Shown here piece by piece: positions 22,774-30,746 of a DNA stretch of 44,661 nt. Origin of the DNA: a bacterium (GTDB taxonomy: Bacteria > Vulcanimicrobiota > Vulcanimicrobiia > Vulcanimicrobiales > Vulcanimicrobiaceae); the NCBI GenBank assembly GCA_021794175.1, contig JAJYRI010000011.1:1-44661 (forward strand), given 5' to 3'. The notes beneath the pieces were generated by a model that worked only from the letters and a program-made list of their open reading frames with translations, ran no database searches and was not told the DNA's origin. Each line of letters begins with the position of its first letter. Position 1 is the stretch's first letter. Position numbers and translations under genes: made by a program.

Positions 22774-24395
22774 GCATTCACCGGATGAACGCGTAAAGGT
22801 GCTGCACGTTTGCGGTGATTTGGCTATACTTAGCAAGTGATTTGCGCTGATGATGGAACGCCAAAGTGACGAACCCGACGGGTGAAGCTCAGGGCGGCAT
22901 TCTCAGGCCCAAGTTCGACCGTCGTGTTATGCTTGAATTTCGCGGATCGGTTGTCACATCGGATGCGGGTTTGCTTGTGTATCGCGAACTCGATGATGCA
23001 CTCGGATTGACCCCGGCAGCCGGTAAACTTCTCGCCGATGCACGCACGGGGAAGAACGGTCGGCACGCGCTCGTCGGCAGGTTCCGACAAGCCGTCTTCG
23101 GCAGGCTTGCCGGATACGAAGACGTGAACGATGCGTCGCGCTTGCGTCATGACCCCGCCATGCGCTGGATCATCGGTGGTAACGCATCGAAAGGTTCGGG
23201 CGCGTCGCCAAGTCAGATGGGGCGGTTCGAAACGAACTGGCCGGCAAAGCCTGAAAACCTCGCAACGCTCATCGATCTCTCCGTGAATTGGATTGACCAG
23301 GTAGCGAAACGCCGTTCACGCAAGCGCGTCGTACTCGACATGGATTCATCTGTCAGCCCGACCCATGGCGATCAAGAGAAGAGCGTATGGAACGGACATT
23401 TCGGTTGTACCTGCTACCATCCGCTCTTCGTGTTTAACCAATTCGAGGATATGGAACGATGCGCTCTGAGGCCGGGCAACGTGCATAGTGCCGACGGCTG
23501 GGAGGACGTTCTCAAGCCGATCATTGCTCTCGCTATCAAGGCTCAGTCGAGCGCATCGCCCGCCGAGGCGACGCAGCCTTCGCGCAGCCAAACTTGTATG
23601 AGTTCTTAGAATCCGAAGGAATTGAGTACGCGATTCGGCTTCCGGCAAATCAGATTTTCCAAGCGCGAATCGGTCATTTGCTGAAACGTCCGGTTGGGCG
23701 ACCGCCGCATCATGTTCAGCGATTCTACGAGAGCTTTCACTACAAGGCGGCGAGTTGGTCCCATTCCCGGCGAGTCGTCGCCAAAGTGGAATGGCATCTC
23801 GGAGAGTTGTTCCCTCGCGTCGGATTCATCGTCACGAACTTGGGCTACTCATCGAAACATATCGTCAGGTTTTACAACCAGCGCGGAACGTGCGAGCAAT
23901 GGATCAAAGAAGGCAAAGGCGCAAATGCCGTTCGTCTGCAGCTTCATGCACTCGCCTACAATCTCGGGAACTTCCTTCGCACGCTCGCGATACCCGAAGC
24001 GAGCGAAAAGTGGTCGCTCACGAGCCTTCGCGAGAAACTGATCAAGATCGGTGCAAAGGTCGTCAGACACGGTCGCTACGTCGCCTTTCAGATGGCCGAG
24101 GTCGCGATCTTACGGCAGTTGTTCGCTGCGATCATGCAGAGAATTGCCGCGTTGCGATCGCCTCCAATGGCAACGGCCACATGAGCACCCCGGCCACGGT
24201 ATACGCCGGGAAAACGACGGGAGAGCCACGCCTTTTTTTGCAGCCAACCGGCTTTTTCAGCGTTCGGTCGCGCGTGACCCCGTCTCTCGCGTCCTCAAAG
24301 AGGCCCAAGCTCCGAATTGCATCGCCGGGCGGCGCTCCACAAGCAGGGCAAGCGACATTCTGGAGTAAAAAGGCCTGTCCATATGGGGAGTACCC
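22774..24395 (+). mobile_element. IS1380-like element, copy A (1,622 bp, decayed transposase)
   Basis: Boundaries come from comparing this copy with the interrupted copy at 28028-30914: the first 88 nt and last 294 nt match in order. The left end GCATTCACCGGATGAAC and the inverted right end GGGTACTCCCCATATGGAC share an ATTC/ACTC..CC..ATG.AC core, an imperfect terminal repeat. The flanks GCCC and GAAA do not form a target duplication, so one side may have been rearranged. It carries one broken transposase and sits at the left edge of the lower-GC island. Confidence 0.8.
22866..24184 (+). pseudogene. IS1380-family DDE transposase, frameshifted and internally deleted
   Basis: From GTG 22866 the frame encodes the N-terminal half with the DDE core VVLDMDSSVSPTHGDQE and YHPLFVFNQF. 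Near 23535-23545 the frame changes: the second half (RYQGSVERIARRGDAAFAQPNLYEFLESEGIEYAIRLPAN onward to 24184) is in another frame. The glutamate region EQWIKEGKGANAVRLQLHALAYNLGNF lacks about 13 residues usually present between KEGK and VRLQLHALAYN. Both lesions would inactivate the enzyme unless frameshifting occurs. Family call is firm from RLPANQIFQ, KPVGRPPH-like and RVVAKVEWH segments. Confidence 0.88.
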
Positions 24396-24396
24396 G

Positions 24397-24652
24397 AAAA
24401 AGATGCCTCCCTAGAAAGGCAAAGGGAACCGTACCATCACTCCTTTCCATCACTACCGCAGACCTAGAGAAACGATAAAATGCGATCTGCGTGCGATGAA
24501 AACCTTAAGGTTTCTCTTGCTTGAAGGGAAAAGACGGAGGCCGGATGAACGATCGGGCGACTCGCTGAAGCACTGGTCTCTAAAGCGCGCTGGGTCCATT
24601 GCGGATTGAGTTTAAAATTGCAAAAAGTCAAATCCGAGAGGAAACGAAAACC
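24397..24652 (+). other. 256-nt leader/promoter region of the peptide operon
   Basis: Between copy A of the IS1380-like element and the precursor gene there is no coding frame I can support. It holds a 14-bp palindrome (24500-24513) and A/T-rich DNA just before the precursor (24605-24652), so it probably carries the promoter of the peptide operon. I could not pick a convincing -35/-10 pair. Confidence 0.4.
24500..24513. promoter_or_regulatory. 14-bp perfect palindrome upstream of peptide operon
   Basis: AAACCTTAAGGTTT is perfectly self-complementary and lies 140 nt before the precursor start. A site of this kind could be an operator for a dimeric regulator. No regulator gene is inside the island. 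Confidence 0.4.
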
Positions 24653-24772
24653 GTGAAACTTTCTATTGACGAACTCGAATCACGTTTTGAAATGGAAGCA
24701 ATCAACCCGTTCGCAGTCACTGCCCAAGCGGCGGCGGTTTGCTGCCAGAGCTACCACTGCACCATCTTCTAG
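24653..24772 (+). CDS. putative RiPP precursor peptide, 39 residues, Cys-rich C-terminus
   Basis: GTG 24653 behind GAGAGGAAA (about 9 nt). The N-terminal half has the look of a RiPP leader: charged, amphipathic KLSIDELESRFEMEAIN, then a small-residue stretch FAVTAQAAA that could be the cleavage zone, and a C-terminal core VCCQSYHCTIF with C30, C31, C36, Ser33 and Thr37. No transmembrane or signal segment. It is the first gene of a tight operon with an unknown protein, an LpxL-like acyltransferase and a PqqD-like/M50 peptidase fusion, which is the typical setting of a modified peptide. No lanthionine, YcaO or radical SAM enzyme is present, so the modification is unknown. Too short for usual gene callers. 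Confidence 0.68.
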   Translation: MKLSIDELESRFEMEAINPFAVTAQAAAVCCQSYHCTIF

Positions 24773-24804
24773 TAGAAAGCAGCAACAGCTAGAATCATTT
24801 CGCC

Positions 24805-24833
24805 GCACCTGGCGATACCGGTTCGCCAGGTGC
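24805..24833 (+). terminator. perfect 11-bp hairpin between precursor and biosynthesis genes
   Basis: GCACCTGGCGA (24805-24815) / TCGCCAGGTGC (24823-24833), 7-nt loop, followed by ATCCGTTTG. It is 32 nt after the precursor stop and 28 nt before the next gene. In peptide operons such a hairpin works as a partial terminator or 3' stabiliser that makes precursor mRNA more abundant than the enzyme genes. Confidence 0.55.
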
Positions 24834-24861
24834 ATCCGTTTGAAATGCGAGACGAGGCGTT

Positions 24862-25734
24862 ATGTCCATGCTTGACCGAGAAACCATCATAGGCGACCTA
24901 CGCGATCTCTTCGGAACGTCGGGTCGAAACGCTCTCCGCATCGTCTCTAGGGTGCAAGGAGCCGAGCGCGCGCTAATAAAACACCTCGTTCGTCAATATC
25001 CGCTCGCAGGTAGAAAATCCGCTCTCTTTTTCAGATCCCTTCCGTCACGCGGAGGCGTCGTCGCGTTGCCGCTGACTATCTCGAACGTTCGATTTTTTTG
25101 CGCATTAATAGCCCGTCGCGAGCGGCACATTATTGTTGAAAAAACCCATCTTACGTCTGCATATTTTGGAGAAATCGCCGGCTTCTCCCGGATCCTGCTT
25201 AGCCCTCAGGAAATTCTCGCTGTCATGCGGGATGCTTCCCCCAGCCAGCGCGACGAGACGCTCGTTCTTTCGTTTCCCGACCATGCTATCGCACAACCCG
25301 CGATATCAGCTTTAGTCCCGCTCCTTGGCACGTCAACCTACGTCCGCCTTCTCGAACCGATTCTTGCGGCGCGATTCGGATTTTGGATTGCTACGCACGG
25401 ATTGAGAGAGGGCACGCGGGTTCACCAAGCGGGAGACGAAGGGGGTGCGGATTCCCATATATCGATCGACGGATTCGTTGCAATGCTGAGGACGATCGAA
25501 GAGGAGATAAAAGGCAGCCTCGGCGAGGTGCTCTCGTACGGATCGTTGGGTTCTAGATCGGTCGAGCGTTTCACTGAAAAAATAATGCTTGAAGCACGAC
25601 TCACCGAAGCCTGCATCCGAAACTGTGCGATGCACGGTCTTTCGCAAACCGCAGTGAACTCCGCTTCCGAAATGCTCGACGCTCTGGTGAAAAACCCAGC
25701 GCTTCTTTCGCCGGCAGCAACCGCAGCATGCTAA
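24862..25734 (+). CDS. unknown protein of peptide operon, distantly LpxL-like
   Basis: 290 residues. I do not recognise a named family. The pattern LVLSFPDHAIAQPAI...LLGTSTYVRLLEPILAARFGFWIATHG follows the spacing of the LpxL/HtrB acyltransferase core seen in the next gene (FLMPDIFEVNPG...FFGRFALMMTGTVHFALRSGAIVLPMCV), with a Pro-Asp, then Gly, then Ala-x3-Gly. This suggests a diverged acyltransferase-like fold, perhaps a partner subunit. There is no equivalent HxxxxE/D. The stop overlaps the next start by 7 nt (ATGCTAA), so the two are translationally coupled. Role inferred only from position. Confidence 0.7.
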   Translation: MSMLDRETIIGDLRDLFGTSGRNALRIVSRVQGAERALIKHLVRQYPLAGRKSALFFRSLPSRGGVVALPLTISNVRFFCALIARRERHIIVEKTHLTSAYFGEIAGFSRILLSPQEILAVMRDASPSQRDETLVLSFPDHAIAQPAISALVPLLGTSTYVRLLEPILAARFGFWIATHGLREGTRVHQAGDEGGADSHISIDGFVAMLRTIEEEIKGSLGEVLSYGSLGSRSVERFTEKIMLEARLTEACIRNCAMHGLSQTAVNSASEMLDALVKNPALLSPAATAAC

Positions 25735-26747
25735 AACGCCTTTTGCAAATACTTCCGCGTTCGATGCGCATCCGTTATCTTGGATACATTCTGCAGAAGC
25801 TCTCGCCGTTTATCGCGCCGATTGTTGTCCGCGACGATAATAATGGAGCTCGTCGTAGCTTTCGTAGTGCCTTTCCCGCAGCTGACGAAGGCGAAATCCG
25901 CCGCCTATTGGACCGCTACAAACTATTTGGTTTTCGTCTTTGGCTTATTCAGGAGCACCTAGCATCGCTTTCTACGGCGAGCCTACGTAGCTATGTACGC
26001 GATCAATGCGCGGTGCGCGGCAGCGAACACCTGCACGAGGCGATCAAGAGCAAGCGGCCGTTAATATTTTTCACGCCGCATTATGGTAATTTTATACTTG
26101 CGGGAATAAAGCTGGCGCTCGAACTAGAAAATCAACGCCGGTTATTGTTTTTCTACAACCCACCCGGGCGAAATGCGATAGCCTCCGAAATGGACACGCT
26201 CATTCGAACGCTCGATACCGGCGCAATTCCCGAACACAATAATCGGGCCGGCCTCAAACGGGTGATGAGCGATTTAAAAGACGATGGCGCCCTTTTTCTA
26301 ATGCCGGATATATTTGAAGTCAACCCCGGTGTTCGGTACGTTTCATTTTTTGGGCGATTCGCGCTAATGATGACCGGCACCGTCCACTTCGCCCTTCGTT
26401 CGGGTGCAATTGTTCTCCCTATGTGCGTGGACATGAGTGACAACGGACGGTTCGCGCTCGACGTACTTCCACCGATGAACCTGACCCAATCGGGAGACCG
26501 AAATCGCGATCTCTACGAAAACGTGTCGCGTTTAGCCAATATCACCGAGGAAATTATCCGACGCGATGTCTCTCATTGGACCATGTGGCCGAGCTTTGTT
26601 GCACGAACGATAGCAACGCCATCGATACCCACCGAAAGGGAGAGTTGGAGAAGCTTGCCCCAGTCGATTCGCGGGAACCTCTCCGGCCTTATTCCGGATC
26701 TGGCTCGAGTTCTAGATTTCCCGGAACGCGAATGGAATGACGCGTGA
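25728..26747 (+). CDS. LpxL/HtrB-family acyltransferase-like protein of peptide operon
   Basis: 339 residues with the family framework: PLIFFTPHYGNFILAGIKLAL, LFFYNPPGRNAIASEMDTLI, ALFLMPDIFEVNPGVRYVSFFGRFALMMTGTVHFALRSGAIVLPMCV and a C-terminal EEIIRRDVSHWTMWPSF. In lipid A acyltransferases the catalytic dyad is HxxxxE/D; here H118 is kept but position +5 is I123 (HYGNFI), so the acidic partner is missing. It may use a different base, bind rather than transfer, or acylate a peptide. A housekeeping lipid A role is unlikely in this setting. GTGA overlap with the M50 gene. Confidence 0.85.
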   Translation: MLKRLLQILPRSMRIRYLGYILQKLSPFIAPIVVRDDNNGARRSFRSAFPAADEGEIRRLLDRYKLFGFRLWLIQEHLASLSTASLRSYVRDQCAVRGSEHLHEAIKSKRPLIFFTPHYGNFILAGIKLALELENQRRLLFFYNPPGRNAIASEMDTLIRTLDTGAIPEHNNRAGLKRVMSDLKDDGALFLMPDIFEVNPGVRYVSFFGRFALMMTGTVHFALRSGAIVLPMCVDMSDNGRFALDVLPPMNLTQSGDRNRDLYENVSRLANITEEIIRRDVSHWTMWPSFVARTIATPSIPTERESWRSLPQSIRGNLSGLIPDLARVLDFPEREWNDA

Positions 26748-27817
26748 GCGAAAACGCAGGCTCGATCCCAGTCCTCAGACCTGATTTACGCATATCCCCT
26801 TTTCACGAGAACGGAAGTCATGAGTCTCGCGATTTGGTGAGGATGGGCGGCCAGCACTTCGTAGTATCGTCGGAGCTGGGTGCATTGCTTCGAGCGATTC
26901 TATCCGGAATGACTAGTACGAGCGACATTCGCAAACACCTTAGCGAAGAGTTTGCTCGCGATGTGTCTATCGATGATATCACCGCCGCACTCGACGCCGT
27001 GCGGACCACTTTTTCCCTCGAAGCCACGACCGAGGATGTATCCGCCAAAAGCAGGAATATTTTTTGGGTGCGATGTCGCGTGCTTAATCCGACGATCGCC
27101 AATTGGCTCGCGGGCCGCTGCAGTACATTGTTCCGGCTACCGTTTGCAATACCAATTTTCTTACTTGAGGTGACCGCCGCGATCGTCCTTGTGTTTCGGC
27201 ACGGCACAAATATTCAATCGGTTTCCCCGCTCTTCTCGGGTGCTTGTATTTTAGCCCTACTTGTTGCATCGGTTCTGTGGCATGAAATTGGGCACGCAAG
27301 CGCTTGCCGCTTCTTTGGGGAGAAGCCCGGCGAAATCGGGTTTGGAATGTATTTGTGCTTCCCGGCTTTCTTCGCCGATGTCTCATCGGCTTGGTCGCTT
27401 CCATCACATCGGCGTTTCATTGTCGACATCGCGGGCGTCTATTTTCAGGGAATGTTTTTCATACCGTTGGCCGTTTGGTCGATCGCGCTCTCTGGAGCGA
27501 TCGCCCCGTACGCCGCATGGATTATGGGACTCATGATGCTCCAAACGGCAAATCCGGTTTTTAAGATGGATGGATATTGGGCGCTGTCGGATCTGTCCGG
27601 CTTAACAAATCTCCACCGGCGCGTGCTCGCAGAAATCAAAGCTCTTTTGCGAATTTCGGACGGTCCGCGTTCGGTGCCGTCGTTAAATGGTGTTCAACGG
27701 ATCATTCTTCCGGCATATGTTGCTTTAGCGTCGGCCTACTTTTTCTTCATTGTTCATGGACTGTCCGTCATGCTGGCGATTGGATGGAGCTACGCATCGC
27801 ATGTTCGGCCACTCTAG
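26744..27817 (+). CDS. PqqD-like (RRE) domain fused to M50 membrane metallopeptidase
   Basis: 357 residues from GTG 26744. Residues about 30-95 (GGQHFVVSSELGALLRAILSGMTSTSDIRKHLSEEFARDVSIDDITAALDAVRTTF) have the PqqD-like winged-helix pattern that binds RiPP leader peptides. Residues about 120-357 form a polytopic M50/site-2-protease-like domain: HEIGHA at 180-185 (Zn ligands H180, H184, catalytic E181) and NPVFKMDGYWALSD at 270-283 (third ligand D276). Related fusions occur in peptide natural product loci. It probably recognises the leader of the 24653 peptide and cleaves it in the membrane during maturation or export. Last gene of the operon; no ABC exporter accompanies it. Confidence 0.85.
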   Translation: MSENAGSIPVLRPDLRISPFHENGSHESRDLVRMGGQHFVVSSELGALLRAILSGMTSTSDIRKHLSEEFARDVSIDDITAALDAVRTTFSLEATTEDVSAKSRNIFWVRCRVLNPTIANWLAGRCSTLFRLPFAIPIFLLEVTAAIVLVFRHGTNIQSVSPLFSGACILALLVASVLWHEIGHASACRFFGEKPGEIGFGMYLCFPAFFADVSSAWSLPSHRRFIVDIAGVYFQGMFFIPLAVWSIALSGAIAPYAAWIMGLMMLQTANPVFKMDGYWALSDLSGLTNLHRRVLAEIKALLRISDGPRSVPSLNGVQRIILPAYVALASAYFFFIVHGLSVMLAIGWSYASHVRPL

Positions 27818-27841
27818 GAGAGAGCTGGAGTAGAGCGCGTG

Positions 27842-28027
27842 CTACGGCGCCGGAGCCGTGGGCGCAAGGGTCACCAAGGGCGAAGGTTTCGCGTGATTGA
27901 GGCATCCGGGTTTAAAGGCCTTATCGTCTGGATAACTCTCCGAGATAACATAGCGAATAAGTATTAGTCCGATAGGGGTGATGCTATAACCGTGGTCTAC
28001 TTTTGCAACGAAATTATGTCCAAGCTC
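27842..28027 (-). pseudogene. C-terminal gene fragment cut by IS1380 copy B
   Basis: On the minus strand the sequence reads LGHNFVAKVDHGYSITPIGLILIRYV...PSPLVTLAPTAPAP to a stop at 27842. Codons run straight into the IS1380-like left end, so the 5' part is lost or displaced. The composition resembles short secreted proteins with a Pro/Ala tail such as the 30944 gene. Joining across the insertion gives only a short ATG-initiated extension, so the original gene cannot be rebuilt with certainty. Confidence 0.45.
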
Positions 28028-28188
28028 GCATTCACCGGATGAACGCGTAAAGTTGCTGCACGTTTGCGGTGATTTGGCTATACTTAGCAAGTGATTTGCG
28101 CTGATGATCGAACGCTGTCAGTGACGGTGTAAATGTCCCCGTTTTAGAAGGCGTAATTTCCCCCCACCCAATCCCGCCGACTGGCGGG

Positions 28189-28966
28189 TTAGCGCAGTTC
28201 CCCTCCCTTCCGCTCGCCGTCGTCGCGAACTCCGGCGCGGCGTTTTTCGTTGAGCCGATAGCTAGGCCCGTTGATTGCAAACGTGGTCGCGTGGTGGAGC
28301 TAGCGATCGAGTACCGCGCCGGCGAGCGTGTCGTCGCCGATGAGCTCGCCCCATTCGCTAAACCGCTTGTTGCTGATTAGAACGATCGACCCGTGCCCGT
28401 ACCGCTCGCAGACGAGTCGGAAGAAGTTGCGGGCAGCCTCATGATCGAGCGGTTCATAGCCGATCTTGTCGATGATGAGCAGCTTTGCGCGGTTAGCGGT
28501 GAGCCGGTGAAATGCAAACCCGAACGCAAGCGTAACTTCGCGAAGAGCTCTCGTGCAGTGGTGAAATGCACCATCTCGCCTGCGGTGATCGCCGCGTGCC
28601 CGAGACTCGTGCTCAGATGGGTTTTGCCGCAGCCGGGCGGCCCGAGAAAGATCACGTTCTGCCTGTTGCCCGGGATGCGCAACGTGTGCAGATCGCGCGC
28701 CTTGCCTTCGTCGAGCGACGGCTGGAAGCCGAAATCGAATTGGTCGATGGTCTTGATTCCGGGCAGTCCGGCGATTTTGAGGCGCATCGTGATGCTGCGT
28801 TCGCGCCGTGCGCTCAATTCTGCGCCGAGGAGCTGATCCAACAACTCCACAACCGGAGAGTTCGCTGTTGCCGACGCGGTCGAGCAGCGCATCGACGTTC
28901 TCAAGCGCGGGGCATGTTGAGCTGTTCGAGCGCGTCATGCATCCGTTCGTAGACGAGCTGGCTCAT
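28189..28966 (-). pseudogene. istB (IS21 ATPase), frameshifted
   Basis: From ATG 28966 (ATGA overlap with the istA remnant) the sequence is clearly homologous to the intact IstB at 33166-33945, but the frame breaks several times: the ATPase-domain Walker A region GPPGCGKTHL is in a different frame from RLTANRAKLLIIDKIGYEPLDHEAARNFF, and an in-frame TAG interrupts the end (DR-stop near 28300). The final TAA at 28189 matches the intact gene's terminus. Non-functional helper ATPase. Confidence 0.85.
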
Positions 28967-29364
28967 CGACTTACCTCGTCATAGATCGAACGCGGGCGAT
29001 ACTCGACGACGCGCGCTGGAGCGACGGCACGAGCGTGCCGATGCGCAGCGTCTGGCCTTTCCCGGCGGCGGTAGGATGCATGCAGAGCAGCGTGTCGACA
29101 GCGTAGATGTGCACGCGTTCCCCGTCGTCGCGGAGCACGACCGTGCGACCGCGGTGCCCGGGTGGAACTTGATATCCACTGGCGCGATACTCCACGAAGT
29201 CCTCGGCATTGACGCGGCGCGTTGCGCGCACGCCGATGACCGTCAATTCCGGACGCAGCGGCGTGAGCAGTGGGGCCTCGCGTGCAAAACGCTCGTCAAC
29301 GACCTCGCCATGCGTGCGATGCACCAGAGCGTTCGCTTCGACGACCCACTCGTCAAGTTGGCTC
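28963..29364 (-). pseudogene. istA (IS21 transposase), 3' remnant
   Basis: Covers the C-terminal third of IstA (VHRTHGEVVDERFAREAPLLTPLRPELTVIGVRATRRVNAEDFVEYRASGYQVPPG). The catalytic DDE residues are in the deleted part. A small indel near 28990-29010 shifts the last residues out of frame relative to the intact copy. Its TGA overlaps the istB start. Confidence 0.85.
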
Positions 29365-29523
29365 GGAAGTGGGGATTTTTACACCGTCACCGACATCGCG
29401 ATCTCACGGCAGTTGTTCGCTGCGATCATGCAGAGAATTACCGCGTTGCGATCGCCTCCAATGGCAACGGCCACATGAGCACCCCGGCCACGGTATACGC
29501 CGGGAAAACGACGGGAGAGCCAC

Positions 29524-30746
29524 GGTGAATTCAACCGGTCAACGCAACCCCTCGTGTAGTGTACTCGCCGGCGTTTTGTAATACAAGGTTTTACGTGGGC
29601 GTTGGTTTAGCCGCAGCACAACGCGGTTGAGGTCGGCTTGAGAAAACTGGGATAAGTCCATCCCATCTGGGAAATATTGCCGGAGAAGACGATTGGTGTT
29701 TTCGTTCGTTCCGCGCTGCCATGGACTCTGTGGATCACAGAAATAGACCTTCACGTTAGCGCTCACGCTGAACTTTTTGTGAGCCGCAAATTCTGGCCCA
29801 CGATCGAGCGTCACATTTTTTCGCAACTTAGCGGGGAGGCTCCGAATCTGCTTGCTCATCGCCTTTGCAACGGTCAAGGCGTCTCGGCGAGGAACCTTCA
29901 CGAGGAGCGTAAATCGTGATGTTCGCTCCACTAGTGTCGCTATTTGAGAGTTGCGCGCACCGCAGAGGAGATCGCCTTCCCAATGGCCCGGCACAGAGCG
30001 ATCCTCGATCACGGGTGGGCGATCGCTGATCGAGACGGCATCAATGATCCGATATCGTGTCTGCCCTTTACGCGTGGCCGTCCGCGCGTGGCGCAGCACG
30101 CGCCCGGAACGCAAATGATACTGCAGCTCCTTCTTCAACGCACCACGCGTTTGGACGAAGAGCGTCTGGTAAATCGCCTCATGAGAAATTTGGAGATCGG
30201 GGCTCTTGGGGAACGTCGTTTTCAGCCACCCGCTTATCTGCTGCGGAGACCATTGCGCTTGCAGCTTTTTGGCAACGACCGCCCGCAGCTTGTGGTTCGT
30301 CGCAAGAAGACATTTCTTTGGCCGCTTTGCTCGATCCCACGCCTTTTCATCCGCCCCGTCAGCGCGGTACCGGGTCTCTGCGCCATTCCTGCTTACTTCT
30401 CGACTCACCGTCGAGGGAGTCCGACCGATACGTACTGCGATTTGGCGTTGCGAGAGGCCCGCTGCGAGACCGCGAGAGATCTCCTCGCGATCGCCACGCG
30501 TTAGGGCGCGATGGGACCGCTTCCGCTGCGGCGGTGCAATGCCGCCGCGTAGGCGAAGGACGCCGAATATCGAGCCGACGTTCTTCTCCAAGGCTCGTGC
30601 AATATCGCTTACCGACTCGCCCGCTCGCCAGCGTTTCGACAGTTCCGCCTTGCGGCGCGGCGACAGCCCTGGTCGTCCCCTCTGAGCCACGTTCTAACCC
30701 TCCATCAACGATGATCGGAGTGTTGCGTTGATCGGTTGAACCTACC
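29524..30746 (-). mobile_element. intact IS30-family element (1,223 bp) with 2-bp target duplication
   Basis: Terminal inverted repeats, left GGTGAATTCAACCGGTCAAC and right (inverted) GGTAGGTTCAACCGATCAAC, differ at few positions. It is inserted in the right part of IS1380 copy B: the target GAGCC-AC-GCC is read as GAGCCAC at 29517-29523 and ACGCC at 30747-30751, so AC is duplicated. Copy A keeps the empty site GAGCCACGCC, which fixes both boundaries. It is the youngest insertion here. Confidence 0.92.
29539..30690 (-). CDS. IS30-family transposase
   Basis: 383 residues, full length. N-terminal HTH modules (LSPRRKAELSKRWRAGESVSDIARAL and RGDREEISRGLAAGLSQRQIAVRIGRTPSTVSREVSRNG) bind the inverted repeats. 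The DDE triad is visible: VPGHWEGDLLCG (D), NVTLDRGPEFAAHKKF (D) and QRGTNENTNRLLRQYFPDG (E). ISHEAIYQTLF is a strong IS30 signature. No frameshift, so the element is probably active. It starts 57 nt inside the right inverted-repeat end. Confidence 0.95.
   Translation of the reverse strand: MAQRGRPGLSPRRKAELSKRWRAGESVSDIARALEKNVGSIFGVLRLRGGIAPPQRKRSHRALTRGDREEISRGLAAGLSQRQIAVRIGRTPSTVSREVSRNGAETRYRADGADEKAWDRAKRPKKCLLATNHKLRAVVAKKLQAQWSPQQISGWLKTTFPKSPDLQISHEAIYQTLFVQTRGALKKELQYHLRSGRVLRHARTATRKGQTRYRIIDAVSISDRPPVIEDRSVPGHWEGDLLCGARNSQIATLVERTSRFTLLVKVPRRDALTVAKAMSKQIRSLPAKLRKNVTLDRGPEFAAHKKFSVSANVKVYFCDPQSPWQRGTNENTNRLLRQYFPDGMDLSQFSQADLNRVVLRLNQRPRKTLYYKTPASTLHEGLR

Larger units (their letters stand above)
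28116..29395 (-). mobile_element. IS21-family deletion derivative inside IS1380 copy B
   Basis: Both ends of an IS21 element are present: TGTCAGTGACGG at 28116 and, inverted, CCGTCACCGACA ending 29395, matching the intact element at 31884-34017. Between them istA lacks its 5' two-thirds: the left end (about 31 nt) joins directly to late istA sequence at about 29365. istB is frameshifted. There is no target duplication and 1,240 bp of the IS1380 host is missing, so the insertion was followed by, or caused, a deletion. Confidence 0.85.

Noticed and set aside
29076-29528. Plus-strand frame crossing the IS21 remnant and IS1380 tail
   Set aside because: It joins antisense istA with IS1380 tail sequence, so it is an accident of the nested insertions.
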